64,000 bases of DNA, taken from contig CAJQPN010000004.1 in the NCBI GenBank assembly GCA_905480195.1, positions 55,640 through 119,639 on the forward strand, written 5' to 3'. The notes under the pieces are model-generated. The model ran no database searches. It worked only from the letters and a program-made list of their open reading frames with translations, and was not told where the DNA came from. Both the position numbers and the translations under genes were made by a program. Positions 50,264 to 59,192 of the stretch are shown piece after piece. The stretch comes from an uncultured Acidimicrobiales bacterium (GTDB lineage Bacteria > Actinomycetota > Acidimicrobiia > Acidimicrobiales > Aldehydirespiratoraceae). Every line of letters starts with the position of its first letter. Positions within the stretch are counted from its first letter, which is position 1.

Positions 50264-50622
50264 AATCTCGACATCCATCTCAGCGGCGACTGCAGCGTTG
50301 GCTCCAGACAGGAGATTCGCGCCTCGTCGAGAACCACATCGACTTGTGCGAGCGGTGTCAGTCGGTGCTCGATGCGCTGTCCGCACTCGACGAGCGTGTG
50401 GTGGCCGGCTTGGAGTCGGCGACCTCTCCTCCCCTCGACCTTGGTGAACGAACTACCGGGGGTGTCGAAGAACGTCTCCGAAACGAGGCGACCACCGGCG
50501 CGTTTCTCGACCTTTTCGGCATCGGTTGGAAGACGGTGCAGGCTGCGCTCGATCCGACAATCGATCGAGGGAGACCTCACGATGTTGCAGCGGCCGCCGA
50601 TAAACCAATTGGAGGAAGCTGA
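50260..50622 (+). CDS. Zinc-finger anti-sigma factor (ZAS type)
   Basis: 120 residues from the ATG that overlaps the sigma stop, with AAGGAG 5 nt upstream. The motif H26-x3-C30-x2-C33 (HIDLCERC) is the zinc-associated anti-sigma signature. No membrane segment is seen, so it is probably cytoplasmic, and the cysteines could sense redox state. The end overlaps the next gene start. It probably inhibits the sigma factor encoded just before it. Confidence 0.8.
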   Translation: MKSRHPSQRRLQRWLQTGDSRLVENHIDLCERCQSVLDALSALDERVVAGLESATSPPLDLGERTTGGVEERLRNEATTGAFLDLFGIGWKTVQAALDPTIDRGRPHDVAAAADKPIGGS

Positions 50623-51371
50623 TGATCGATCCGTGGATTTATGCCGCAGGCGCTGTGGTGGTGGGATTGCTCTCCGGTGTCGTCGGCGCCGCCCTTGTCC
50701 GCCGCATCATCTTGAATGACCGCCGTGACCGGCCTGAGGCGCTTGATGCGGCGCGGGCGGCGAGCACGTTTCTCTTCCTGTTCTTCACCGTGGTGGGTGT
50801 GGTCGTCGCCATCGGGGTTACGAACTCCGCTGAACTCGAACCGATTCCCGCCGACCTACTTCGCAGCAGTCCGCGCATCCTCGCTGCTGGTCTGATTCTC
50901 ATTGCCGGCCGAGCGGTCGGGTTTGCGATCGGTGGGGCGATTCATGCTGCGTTTGAAGGCTCCGGTACTCGGATCGGGAGCCAGATGTCGGGAATCGCCC
51001 GCGGGCTCGTCTTTGTGATCGCGCTGGTCTTGGCACTGACACAGCTCGGCGTGGAGACCACGATCCTCTCGGTTCTCGTTGGTACAACCATGTTCGGACT
51101 CGCAGCAGCGTTTGCTCTGCTCGTCGGATTGGGTGGCCGGGAGATGGGTAGTGAGATCGCCGCAGGTCGAAGTTTGCAGCGGTTGATCTCGATCGGTGAC
51201 CATGTCGCGGTGGATGGCGTGTCCGGAACCGTGGTCGCCTTGCATCCGACCTCGGTCGAGTTTCGCGCCAGTGATGGCTCGTCGGTGCACCTTGCGAACA
51301 CCCGCTTAACGCGAGGTGAACTGCGGGTCGATCACCCCGATTCGAACCCGGGTGGAAGTCCGTCGACGTAG
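50622..51371 (+). CDS. Mechanosensitive ion channel (MscS-like) protein
   Basis: 249 residues, starting at the last base of the preceding stop. Four hydrophobic segments (about residues 6-26, 47-67, 87-107, 128-160), the last in the MscS pore-like region (TTMFGLAAAFALLVGLGGREMGSEIAAGRSL), lead to the beta domain (ISIGDHVAVDGVSGTVVALHPTSVEFRASDGSSVHLANTRL). This is the small MscS type, opened by membrane tension. It is the third gene of the sigma/anti-sigma operon. The end overlaps the converging lipoprotein gene by 40 nt. Confidence 0.85.
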   Translation: MIDPWIYAAGAVVVGLLSGVVGAALVRRIILNDRRDRPEALDAARAASTFLFLFFTVVGVVVAIGVTNSAELEPIPADLLRSSPRILAAGLILIAGRAVGFAIGGAIHAAFEGSGTRIGSQMSGIARGLVFVIALVLALTQLGVETTILSVLVGTTMFGLAAAFALLVGLGGREMGSEIAAGRSLQRLISIGDHVAVDGVSGTVVALHPTSVEFRASDGSSVHLANTRLTRGELRVDHPDSNPGGSPST

Positions 51372-51883
51372 CTCGTGCACTCGACGACGATCGTGCTGCG
51401 TCCGGCGTCGACTGCGTCGCCGGTGAAGAGATCAAGGTCGGTTACCAAGGACACGTCGTCGATCCGAAACACGTCACCTTGCCGGAGAATCTCGAACGGG
51501 ATCGTGAGATTGGGTTCGTGGAGAACGGTCTTGTCATCGGCGGTGACAGAGATCCCGACGTAGGGCTCGGCGAGGAAGGCCTGAACGTAGAGTTCGACCC
51601 GGGGCTCGCTGAGGCCCGGCGTGCGTGCGGTGAGGACGATCTCACCCATGCCGCCCGTGTAACACTGGGCATCGAGGTCGTACGCCGCATTCCTGATCTT
51701 CACGAACGCGCTCGAAGGGCGCCTCGGCGCTTCGTCCATGGTCTCGGTGGTGGCGTCGGAGGCAGGCATCGACGTTTCGGGTGAGGTCGTGTCGCGCAGG
51801 GACTCTTCGAACGAACACCCAAGCGCAAACGGCACGAGCCACATGAGGGCGAGAGCGAGCCGTCGGATCCTGCGAGAGACCAA
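51332..51883 (-). CDS. Putative lipoprotein of unknown function
   Basis: 184 residues from a TTG at 51883, chosen because it gives a proper lipoprotein signal: RRIRRLALALMWLVPFALGC with the lipobox ALGC. An ATG at 51844 would leave too short a signal. The mature part begins with a Ser/Thr/Glu/Pro linker and then a small beta-rich domain (FVKIRNAAYDLDAQCYTGGMGEIVLTA...). No family recognised. It converges on and overlaps the MscS gene. Confidence 0.6.
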   Translation of the reverse strand: MVSRRIRRLALALMWLVPFALGCSFEESLRDTTSPETSMPASDATTETMDEAPRRPSSAFVKIRNAAYDLDAQCYTGGMGEIVLTARTPGLSEPRVELYVQAFLAEPYVGISVTADDKTVLHEPNLTIPFEILRQGDVFRIDDVSLVTDLDLFTGDAVDAGRSTIVVECTSYVDGLPPGFESG

Positions 51884-52137
51884 GTTCTGAGAAGGCAGTG
51901 TGGGCCGCTCGTGGCGAGCGACCCACACTCCATTCTTTCGCGCAATCGGGAGTCCAGTCCGATGCAAGAAGTGGCCCCTGATTCGGGGCCTACCACCGGT
52001 GGAATTTGCTGGTGGCGTTGCCCTTGTTAAACGCACGGGCCGCCCGCGAGTCGCGCGATTTCTCGGCGTTTCGAAGAAATGGGCCATTCGGCCTAGTTTT
52101 TGAAAAACTAGGCCGTTCGACTCAGTTCTGGCTGCGG
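51884..52137. other. Structured intergenic region with two large hairpins
   Basis: A 254-nt stretch between two minus-strand genes. It holds an imperfect stem of 13 pairs at 51897-51929 (AGTGTGGG ... CCCACACT with an inner GCTCG/CGAGC) and the perfect 27-nt inverted repeat at 52089-52115. Between them ATTTCT and AGAAAT may also pair. All frames through it are open but not protein-like. It could be a terminator plus the leader of the lipoprotein gene, or a small RNA. Confidence 0.4.
52089..52115. terminator. Perfect 13-bp inverted repeat downstream of the exported S/T-rich protein gene
   Basis: CGGCCTAGTTTTT (52089-52101), a central G, then the exact complement (52103-52115). It lies 22 nt downstream of the stop at 52138. 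The arms contain a T-run/A-run, as in some bidirectional terminators, but no separate T-tract follows. Confidence 0.6.
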
Positions 52138-52866
52138 TCAAGTGGCACAGGGGTCGAGATCGAACACCAGCGGAATCCGTCCCGAGCGGTAGGTGTCGAC
52201 AATGCCTTCGCGAATGGTGAAGATCACCCGGAACTGGTCGTCGCCATCGTCTTGCGGCACGAAAACGAGGTCGACACTGCTGTCGTCGTTGACTCGGGTT
52301 TCGATGCGGTCACCGAACAGTTCCACGACCCGTTCTTGGGGCGTACCGATACCGATACCGGATCGGGTGGTGATGGGGCCGCCAACGATGTCAACCCGTT
52401 CGATCGTGCCGGCGTTGACTACGAAACGGATGCCTTCGGGTGCCTCGAATGGGGTGATTCGATAGCAGTCGCTCACTGGCTCACACAAAACCATCCTCGT
52501 GTTCGCAGCTGTTTCGGCCTGGACCACAGTCATACCGAACGTCACCTCGTCGAGCCCAACGGTGCTGACGGACGAGGACTCGTTCAACGCAGATTTGCTG
52601 GGCGGGGCAGGGGACGGCTGGTCAGCCGCAGCCGGCACGGCCGTGCCCGCTGCATCGATGCGGCATGCAGTTGGGATTGTCGTCGTGGTCGTTGTGGTGG
52701 AGGTCGAAGAGGTCGTGGACGACGTTGAGCTCGACGAAGTCGTGGTCGTTGTGTCGACGTCGGCTGCCGCGTCACCGTCGCTTCCGGTTCGTGTCAGCAC
52801 GAACAACGCCACGGCGAGCAGAACGATGACGGTCACGAGCACAGTGATGATCGGACGGGGATTCAT
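52138..52866 (-). CDS. Exported membrane-anchored protein with Ser/Thr-rich linker
   Basis: 242 residues from the ATG at 52866; an ATG at 52911 is also possible. One N-terminal membrane segment (ITVLVTVIVLLAVALFVLT) is followed by a long Thr/Ser linker (about residues 35-65, almost pure T and S), likely extended and perhaps glycosylated, and a globular outer domain (about residues 90-242) with four cysteines. Family not recognised; the domain resembles other small extracytoplasmic domains of actinobacteria. It follows the PhnD-like gene on the same strand. Confidence 0.65.
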   Translation of the reverse strand: MNPRPIITVLVTVIVLLAVALFVLTRTGSDGDAAADVDTTTTTSSSSTSSTTSSTSTTTTTTTIPTACRIDAAGTAVPAAADQPSPAPPSKSALNESSSVSTVGLDEVTFGMTVVQAETAANTRMVLCEPVSDCYRITPFEAPEGIRFVVNAGTIERVDIVGGPITTRSGIGIGTPQERVVELFGDRIETRVNDDSSVDLVFVPQDDGDDQFRVIFTIREGIVDTYRSGRIPLVFDLDPCAT

Positions 52867-52921
52867 GCCACCGATACTGCGGCGGGGTTCTCCCCAGATC
52901 TGGTCGGCCATGGCCTCGAAT

Positions 52922-53713
52922 CTAGGCGAGCGGCGGAACCCAGTCGGCATCACGCCAGCGTTTGGCGATCAGTTCGTAGTCGGCACGGTCGAGCGAAACG
53001 AAGGCGTGAATGCACAGTGCGTTGCGTTCGGCCGCCGTCAGCGACTCGACTGCGGCGTGAAGCGCTCGGCGAAGCGCAGGAACGTGGCCGGCGTTCACTC
53101 CGGCGGTGATGAGCGGTAGGCCGGGCGTAGGTTGACTTCGGGTGAGAACCCGCACACCGGCGGCTGCAGGTTCGTGGCGCTCGGCGAGCTGCATGGACAC
53201 GGCGTCGATTGCCGCAACGTCGGCCTTCCCATCAGCGACAGCCTTGATGGATTTGCGATGGTCTCCGGTGATGACGACATCGCCGAAGAAGGAGCCCGTC
53301 AGGCCGCGCCGGCCAAGTTCATGGCGCCAAATCGCGTGGCCCGACTGTGAGTTGGCGTCGTTGACGGCGACCGCGGCACCGCGCAGGTCGCTGATAGTGG
53401 CGACGTCGTTGTCGATGGCCACGACGATCGTTGAGTGATACCAGCCCGGTGGGGAGGCGGGAAGACGGTTGTCGAATGCACCAACCACCGCCACGCTGGA
53501 AAGCGTCCGTACCAAGGGCAGTCCGCATGTCTGCCCAACAAGCAGGCTGTCGTCGGCCCACGCCGCGTAAAGGTCATCGGGCCGATGCAGGTTGGCTGCG
53601 GCCTCGAAGCCTTCGCTACGGAGCGCTTCGCGGGTGGTTGCCCAGAGACGGTCGACGTCAGCGCGGGTCTCGGGCCAGTCGTACATCGGAAGCACCGAGA
53701 AGCCTGTGGTCAT
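52922..53713 (-). CDS. PhnD-like phosphate/phosphonate-type binding protein without signal peptide
   Basis: 263 residues. The type 2 periplasmic-binding fold shows YAAWADDSLLVGQTCGLPLV, SDLRGAAVAVNDANSQSGHAIWRHELG and KAVADGKADVAAIDAVSMQLAER, as in the PhnD/SsuA-like family (PF12974 type). There is no signal peptide, no lipobox and no ABC transporter gene nearby, so it may bind a ligand in the cytoplasm. The start overlaps the P450 stop by 4 nt, suggesting a linked role. Confidence 0.82.
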   Translation of the reverse strand: MTTGFSVLPMYDWPETRADVDRLWATTREALRSEGFEAAANLHRPDDLYAAWADDSLLVGQTCGLPLVRTLSSVAVVGAFDNRLPASPPGWYHSTIVVAIDNDVATISDLRGAAVAVNDANSQSGHAIWRHELGRRGLTGSFFGDVVITGDHRKSIKAVADGKADVAAIDAVSMQLAERHEPAAAGVRVLTRSQPTPGLPLITAGVNAGHVPALRRALHAAVESLTAAERNALCIHAFVSLDRADYELIAKRWRDADWVPPLA

Positions 53714-54855
53714 CGTGGGATCCAGGTTGTGTCAAGGCAGCCCGGCTTGCGAAATACGAGGCCGAGCGGTCCGGCTGCATCATCACCCAGTCTGATGCGG
53801 TCGAACCCGTCGAGCACGGCTTCGATTCCTACGATGGCCTGTGCTCGCGCAAGGCGGATGCCGAGGCATGCGTGTGGCCCAACCGCAAACGTCGTGTGTG
53901 CACGCACGTTCGAGCGCCCGAGATCGAAGCGGTCGGGATCGGCGAAGACCGCCGGGTCACGGTTGGCGCCAGCCAGCGAGACGATGACGTAGTCACCGGC
54001 CCGGATCGATGCGCCGAAGAACTCGGCGTCGGTAGTGGCATAGCGGTCGATGCTTGCAGCGGCGGGCTCGAGCCGCAGGCTCTCCTCGACCGCTGTGCTC
54101 ACGAGTGACCGGTCGATTCGCACGGCCGTGAGTGCGTCTGGGTTGGTGAGCAGATGCCAGATCGCATTGGCCGTTGCGCCCTCGGCGGTCTCAATGCCCC
54201 CGAACAAGATGACCGCCGCGTTTGCCACGACCTCGGCGGTAGTCAGAACCCTGAACGCATCGACGAGCAACGCAGGCGGATCGGACCGGCTCACCGCTGT
54301 GATCGCTTCGCTGAGATCTCGATGGGCGTGCGTGGCGGATTCCCCGACCTCGAGGCCAGCGGTGAGGCGATGGACACCGGCGACGATCTCCTCGTACCAC
54401 TGAAGGAGCGCATCAGCACCGGGTGGATCGAGCCGGAGCATATGAGCGACGGTCGCGGCTGCGAGCGGTGCCGCCATCGACGACCGGAGGTCGGCCCGAC
54501 CGTGGGGTTCGAGGTCGGCAACGAGGCTTCGGGCCCGCTCGGTCATCCAGTCGGTGAGTCGTAGGAGTTCGGTACGGTCCGAGAACCAGCTGGTGAACGG
54601 CGCCCGATAGTGCGCGTGGGCTGGGCCGTCGGTCGACAGCATCGACGGACCGAGGATCTGGCCCGTGGTGAAACGTTGATCCTCGACGGTGAAGCGTTCG
54701 GTATCTCGCATCACTTCGACTGCAGCGTCGCGGCCCGTGACGACCCACCCGTCGAGGGCCGGAAGCCACGTAATCGGGCCGGTTGCTCTCGCTGCGGCAA
54801 GGGCTGCGTGAGGGTCGACCGTGAGTTCTTCAAGGGTCACGTCGGCGAGGTTCAC
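53710..54855 (-). CDS. Cytochrome P450
   Basis: 381 residues from a GTG. The haem-binding loop is FAVGPHACLGIRLARAQA with the axial Cys330; the ExxR motif is E258-S-L-R261. The oxygen-activating I-helix motif usually AGxDT/S reads GGIET (219-223), so the acidic residue is Glu, not Asp. It hydroxylates an unknown substrate with electrons from a ferredoxin; no ferredoxin or reductase gene is nearby. It is translationally coupled to the ADH gene upstream and the PhnD-like gene downstream (4-nt overlaps). Confidence 0.94.
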   Translation of the reverse strand: MNLADVTLEELTVDPHAALAAARATGPITWLPALDGWVVTGRDAAVEVMRDTERFTVEDQRFTTGQILGPSMLSTDGPAHAHYRAPFTSWFSDRTELLRLTDWMTERARSLVADLEPHGRADLRSSMAAPLAAATVAHMLRLDPPGADALLQWYEEIVAGVHRLTAGLEVGESATHAHRDLSEAITAVSRSDPPALLVDAFRVLTTAEVVANAAVILFGGIETAEGATANAIWHLLTNPDALTAVRIDRSLVSTAVEESLRLEPAAASIDRYATTDAEFFGASIRAGDYVIVSLAGANRDPAVFADPDRFDLGRSNVRAHTTFAVGPHACLGIRLARAQAIVGIEAVLDGFDRIRLGDDAAGPLGLVFRKPGCLDTTWIPR

Positions 54856-55937
54856 TCTGGGATCTCAAGCACGATCTTGCCGACGAACTCCTTGGCGAGA
54901 AACGCGGTCTGTGCTGCGGCGATCTCCTCGAGGGGGTAGATCGCTGCGATCAAGGGACGGATTTCTCCCCGCTCGATGTAGCCGACCAGGTTCGGGAAGA
55001 CCGTGGGGTCTTGGTACGTCGAGCCTTTGAGGGTGAGATCTTTGAGGTATAGGTCGCGCACGTCGAGTTCAACGATGGGCCCGGCGATCGCGCCGGCGGT
55101 GATGTAGCGGCCGCCGGTTCGTAAAAGGCGGGTGACATGCGTCCACACGGTCCCGGCGACAACGTCGATGATTACGTCGAAGCTATTTTCCCCGAACATC
55201 ATGACCAGGTCGGCCTCGCGGCTGACGGTCACATCGGCTCCGGCTTCGCAGACTTCTTCGGCCTTGCTGTCGGCGACGACAGCGGTGATATGGGCGCCCC
55301 GCCGTTTGGCCAATTGCACGGCGGCCGACCCGACGCCGCCTGACGCCCCGGTGATCAGGGCTCGTTCGGCGCCGAGGTCGATTCGATGAAGCATGTTCTC
55401 GGCGGTTGAGTACGCACACGGGATGGATGCGAGTTCGACATCGGTCCAGTCGCAGTTGACCGCATAGGTCTCGTTGGTGTGCGCTACGGCGAATTGGGCG
55501 AATCCGCCGTCGTGCTCGGATCCGAAGACGGTCGTGGCGAACGGCTCGGTGCCGCTGTACGCCGTCTGCATTGTGGACACCAGGACGCGTTCCCCGATGC
55601 GGTCATTGTGTACCTCGGCTCCGACAGCGACGATGCGGCCGCAGGCGTCGGCACCCTGGATGCGCGGAAACTGCAACTCACCGGACCATCCGCTTGCAGC
55701 GCCGAGATCAGTCCGGCCGTCGGCGGCATCGCCGGAACTACCGCTGATCTCTCGTGAATACCAGCCAGTGCGGGTGTTGATGTCGGTGTTGTTGACCCCG
55801 GCAGCCGAAATCCGGATGAGAACCTCGTCCGGTCCGGGGGTTGGTACCGCAACGTCGGTGCGGTAGACGAGTTGATCGAGGCCGCCATAACCGGTGAGCT
55901 GGACGGCAATCATGGTCAGCGGAATGGTGTCGTGCAT
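54852..55937 (-). CDS. Zinc-type alcohol dehydrogenase / quinone oxidoreductase-like protein (MDR)
   Basis: 361 residues; an ATG at 55913 is an alternative start. MIAVQLTGYGGLDQLVYRTDVAVPTPGPDEVLIRISAAGVNNTDINTR is the MDR N-terminus; the nucleotide-binding motif is ALITGASGGVGSAAVQLAKRRGAHITAV. It lacks the cysteine cluster of the structural zinc, so it is of the quinone-oxidoreductase subtype. A segment at about residues 68-90 (ISGSSGDAADGRTDLGAAS) looks like an insertion. It sits between an SDR gene and the P450 gene in a five-gene run. Confidence 0.88.
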   Translation of the reverse strand: MHDTIPLTMIAVQLTGYGGLDQLVYRTDVAVPTPGPDEVLIRISAAGVNNTDINTRTGWYSREISGSSGDAADGRTDLGAASGWSGELQFPRIQGADACGRIVAVGAEVHNDRIGERVLVSTMQTAYSGTEPFATTVFGSEHDGGFAQFAVAHTNETYAVNCDWTDVELASIPCAYSTAENMLHRIDLGAERALITGASGGVGSAAVQLAKRRGAHITAVVADSKAEEVCEAGADVTVSREADLVMMFGENSFDVIIDVVAGTVWTHVTRLLRTGGRYITAGAIAGPIVELDVRDLYLKDLTLKGSTYQDPTVFPNLVGYIERGEIRPLIAAIYPLEEIAAAQTAFLAKEFVGKIVLEIPE

Positions 55938-55944
55938 CGGCCTG

Positions 55945-56766
55945 TCAGTCGTGCCAGTCGAGCGTGGTGCGCATGGTTACCTCGAAGTCTTCGAACGACA
56001 TCGACGCCTTCACTCCATCGATGAGCTGCGCGTCGCTACCGACGAGGGTGCGGAACGGCATCGTGGGGTCGGTAGCAGCCCGAACGATTGCTGCGGCGAC
56101 TTCTTGTGGGTCGGGTTCGGGCGCGTTCGGATCGTGGAGGGCGCTGCGTGCGTCGCGAAATCGGTTGGCTCTCGCTTCGTGGATCGAGCCGCTCCAGTCG
56201 TCGGGCCGGACGATCTTTTCCTGAAAGCCGGTGGCGAAGGATCCTGGTTCGATCAGATGCACGCGTATGCCGGCGGTCGAGACCTCGAAGTGGAGCGATT
56301 CGGTCAGCCCTTCGAGCGCGAATTTCGATGCTGAATATGCCCCTGCATAGGGCGACCCGACCCGACCTGCGATGCTCGACACGTTCACGATTACTCCGCT
56401 GCCACGCTCCCGCCACGCAGGCATCACGGCCCTGATGCAACGCATCGGGCCAACGACGTTGGTGTCGAGTTGGTGGCGGAGGATTTCATCAGTGAGCTGT
56501 TCGACCGCAGATTGGACCTCAAAGCCGGCGTTGTTGACGACAACGTCGATGGTCGTGGCATCGTGGAGCGCAGCGTCGACCGAAGCGGAGTCGCAAACGT
56601 CGAGGGTACGGACCTCAACCCATAGGCCGTCCGCTTCGGCGAGCAGTGCGTCGGCGTGGGCAGGGTTGCGCATGGTGGCAATGACTTCGTGGCCGCTGCG
56701 CGCAAGGGTGAGCGCAGCGAGTCTGCCAAAGCCGCTGTTGCTGCCGGTGATGAGGATGCGGGCCAT
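55945..56766 (-). CDS. Short-chain dehydrogenase/reductase
   Basis: 273 residues. The cofactor motif is ITGSNSGFGRLAALTLARSGHEVIATMRNP (TGxxxGxG with an Arg favouring NADPH), then VVNNAGFE, and the catalytic set VNVSSIAGRVGSPYAGAYSASKFALEGL (S, Y and K). It begins an operon of SDR, MDR, P450 and PhnD-like genes on the minus strand. Substrate unknown. Confidence 0.92.
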   Translation of the reverse strand: MARILITGSNSGFGRLAALTLARSGHEVIATMRNPAHADALLAEADGLWVEVRTLDVCDSASVDAALHDATTIDVVVNNAGFEVQSAVEQLTDEILRHQLDTNVVGPMRCIRAVMPAWRERGSGVIVNVSSIAGRVGSPYAGAYSASKFALEGLTESLHFEVSTAGIRVHLIEPGSFATGFQEKIVRPDDWSGSIHEARANRFRDARSALHDPNAPEPDPQEVAAAIVRAATDPTMPFRTLVGSDAQLIDGVKASMSFEDFEVTMRTTLDWHD

Positions 56767-56813
56767 GTTCGAATCTTCTCACGAGGTGCGGCCTGGAGGG
56801 ATAGCGTGCCCGC

Positions 56814-58019
56814 ATGACTGGGGGTGTCTCCGACCCCGCACGCGTCTATGTCCGGGTGATGGGCACTGCCGAAGGCCTCGCGTGGGGCTTCTGGCTTGCG
56901 GCGTCGGTGTGGTGGATCGTCATTCTGGATCTCAGTCCATTACAGCTCGTCGCAATGGGTGCCGTGCTCGAGATGTCAGTGTTGATCTCGGAAACGCCGA
57001 CTGGTGTGGTCGCGGATCTTGTCAGCCGTCGTCGGTCGATTCTGATTTCGCAGGTGTTGATGGGACTGGCCTACATCTGGGCTGTTGCGAGCGTCAACTA
57101 CTGGGTGATCCTCCCGGCGCAAGCGCTGTTCGGTATCGGTTGGACGTTTCGGAGTGGGGCCGACACGGCGTGGGTGACCGACGAGCTCAAGGGTCTGGGT
57201 AGAGGCGACGACGCCGAGATCGAGAAACTTCTCGTACGGAAACACCGGTTCGGCATTCTCGTGGCCCTGGTGTCGCTCTCGGTCACGATGCTTGTCGGCA
57301 CCGTGACCTCGGTGCGCACCGTTGCGGTGCTCCTCGGCATGGCCGCAATCATGATTGGTGGCTATCTGCGCCTCGTGATGCGGGAGGATCATTTCACCCC
57401 TGGCCGTGAGCAGGAGCGCGGATTCGTCGAGACGCTGCGGGCCGGTCTGACCGTTGTCGCGACCCGCCCTCGTCTTCGGGTACTCGTGGGTGTGATCGTC
57501 GTCCTCGACATGGGCTCGGAGGCCTTTGACCGACTCGGCCACAAGTTCTTTCTCGACAACGGGGGTTGGGGGGACGATTCGTTGATCGGACTTGGCGTGC
57601 TTTTTATGGTGCTCGCCGTCGCTGGTCTGGGTGTCAATGCGCTGGCGGCCCGTGCGCTCGAGACCGGGTCTGGCGTGGCCCGTCTCGCCTCGTTGCTGCT
57701 TCTCGTGGCCGCCGTTGGCGCCACGATCACGATGTCGACGACGATGCTCGTCTTCATCGGTGTTGGTTTGATGTTGCAAGACAGCACTCGCGAAGCGTTG
57801 TGGCCAGTGCTGGAGGGCTGGGCCAACCGCGACGCTCCCAGCGAGGTTCGAGCGACGGTCCATTCGCTGATGGGGCAGGTCACCGCCATGGGGGAACTCA
57901 TCGGTGGGATTGCGCTCGGCGCGCTCGCCCAGGCGACATCGGTTCGGCTTGTCCTTGCGGTCGCAGCAGCCCTGTGGTTTGTTGCGGCGGGCCTCGCCAC
58001 TCGCGGCATCCGGCGTTAG
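56814..58019 (+). CDS. MFS transporter
   Basis: 401 residues with about twelve hydrophobic segments. ETPTGVVADLVSRRRSILISQ is the MFS loop 2-3 motif, and GVVADLVSRRRSI fits well. A charged central loop (GLGRGDDAEIEKLLVRKHRFG) separates the halves. It is divergent from the SDR gene and runs into the TauD-type gene 61 nt downstream on the same strand, so it may import or export the substrate of the following enzymes. Confidence 0.88.
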   Translation: MTGGVSDPARVYVRVMGTAEGLAWGFWLAASVWWIVILDLSPLQLVAMGAVLEMSVLISETPTGVVADLVSRRRSILISQVLMGLAYIWAVASVNYWVILPAQALFGIGWTFRSGADTAWVTDELKGLGRGDDAEIEKLLVRKHRFGILVALVSLSVTMLVGTVTSVRTVAVLLGMAAIMIGGYLRLVMREDHFTPGREQERGFVETLRAGLTVVATRPRLRVLVGVIVVLDMGSEAFDRLGHKFFLDNGGWGDDSLIGLGVLFMVLAVAGLGVNALAARALETGSGVARLASLLLLVAAVGATITMSTTMLVFIGVGLMLQDSTREALWPVLEGWANRDAPSEVRATVHSLMGQVTAMGELIGGIALGALAQATSVRLVLAVAAALWFVAAGLATRGIRR

Positions 58020-58080
58020 GAGTCGTGGCCAGCGGGCACCCGTCGGTCGGCGGAACTGTTCTCCGGCGCCCGACGGCGCG

Positions 58081-59187
58081 ATGATCTGCCTCATGACACT
58101 CGGTACGTCGGAGTCGCAAGTTCGCTACAACGAGGCGGCGATCGCGCACGCGGCGGCGTTGTTCGAACGGCGTATGTACGACTACGCGCCCCCGACCGGC
58201 GATGCCCCTTCACTCGAGCAGATGTTGCCGTCGTTTGACCGCACGGCTCTCGGTGTGGCGCGAGAGTACGAAGCGATGGGCGGTCGGCCCATCACCGTCG
58301 AACTCGAAGGACGTGCGGCTGCGTATGGCGTCACGTTTGAGCATCTCGGCCTCACTGTCGGATCGGTGCTGCACGGGGTCGATCTTTCAACGCTGCCCGA
58401 TCCCGACCTTGTCGCGGTGATCCGGTCGGCGCTGCTCGAGCGAAAGGTGATCTTCTTTCGCAACCAACACCTCAGTGAGGAACAGCAGACAGCGTTCGGC
58501 CGTTGCTTCGGTGACCTCGACGCGTTCCCGTTCGGCAAGCCCGGCGATGATCCGTTCGTCCTCGAGATCGTCCATGGCGATCGCAGTCCCGGCACTGAGA
58601 ACGGCTGGCACACCGATGTCACGTGGATGGAACGACCATCGCTGGGGTCGATCGCACAGATGATCACGGCACCGCCGTACGGGGGTGACACCCTGTTTGC
58701 CGACAGCCACGCTGCGCTGCTGGGGCTACCGGCGGATGTCCGCAAGCAAATCGAACATCTTGACACGGTCAACGACTACCGGATCTTCCTGCGCGGCCGC
58801 GACGGGAAGCCGTTTCCAGACGAACTCGTCGAGGCGCTCAAAGCCGACATCCCATTCGGTGTCACCCACCCGATCGTTCGGACCCACCCCGAGACGGGCA
58901 AGCAGGCGCTCTACCTCCATGGCGGGTTCATGCGCCAGGACACCTTGGTCGACCGCCGCACCGCAGAACCGATCGGCGAACAGGAGTCGATGCGACTTGC
59001 AAAGATTTTGCTCGCGCAACACGCGCGGCCCGAGTACGGCTGTCGGTTCTCCTGGGAGGAGGGCTCAGTCGCATTCTGGGACAACCGTGCTGTTCAGCAC
59101 TATGCGGCGAGCGACTATTTCCCGCATCACCGTGTGTTGCGCCGGGTCACGGTCGCCGGTGATCGCCCGTTCTACCGAGCTGGCTGA
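58081..59187 (+). CDS. TauD/TfdA-family alpha-ketoglutarate-dependent dioxygenase
   Basis: 368 residues from the ATG at 58081 (or 58093). The iron-binding facial triad is H-x-D in NGWHTDVTWMERP, with the distal histidine in AVQHYAA, and Arg in HHRVLRRVTV. Other signatures: ALLERKVIFFRNQHLSEEQQTAFGRCFGDL and GGDTLFADSHAALLGL. It hydroxylates a substrate with O2 and alpha-ketoglutarate; substrate unknown. The N-terminus (about 90 residues before the conserved core) is longer than usual. Confidence 0.92.
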   Translation: MICLMTLGTSESQVRYNEAAIAHAAALFERRMYDYAPPTGDAPSLEQMLPSFDRTALGVAREYEAMGGRPITVELEGRAAAYGVTFEHLGLTVGSVLHGVDLSTLPDPDLVAVIRSALLERKVIFFRNQHLSEEQQTAFGRCFGDLDAFPFGKPGDDPFVLEIVHGDRSPGTENGWHTDVTWMERPSLGSIAQMITAPPYGGDTLFADSHAALLGLPADVRKQIEHLDTVNDYRIFLRGRDGKPFPDELVEALKADIPFGVTHPIVRTHPETGKQALYLHGGFMRQDTLVDRRTAEPIGEQESMRLAKILLAQHARPEYGCRFSWEEGSVAFWDNRAVQHYAASDYFPHHRVLRRVTVAGDRPFYRAG

Positions 59188-59192
59188 TACGC

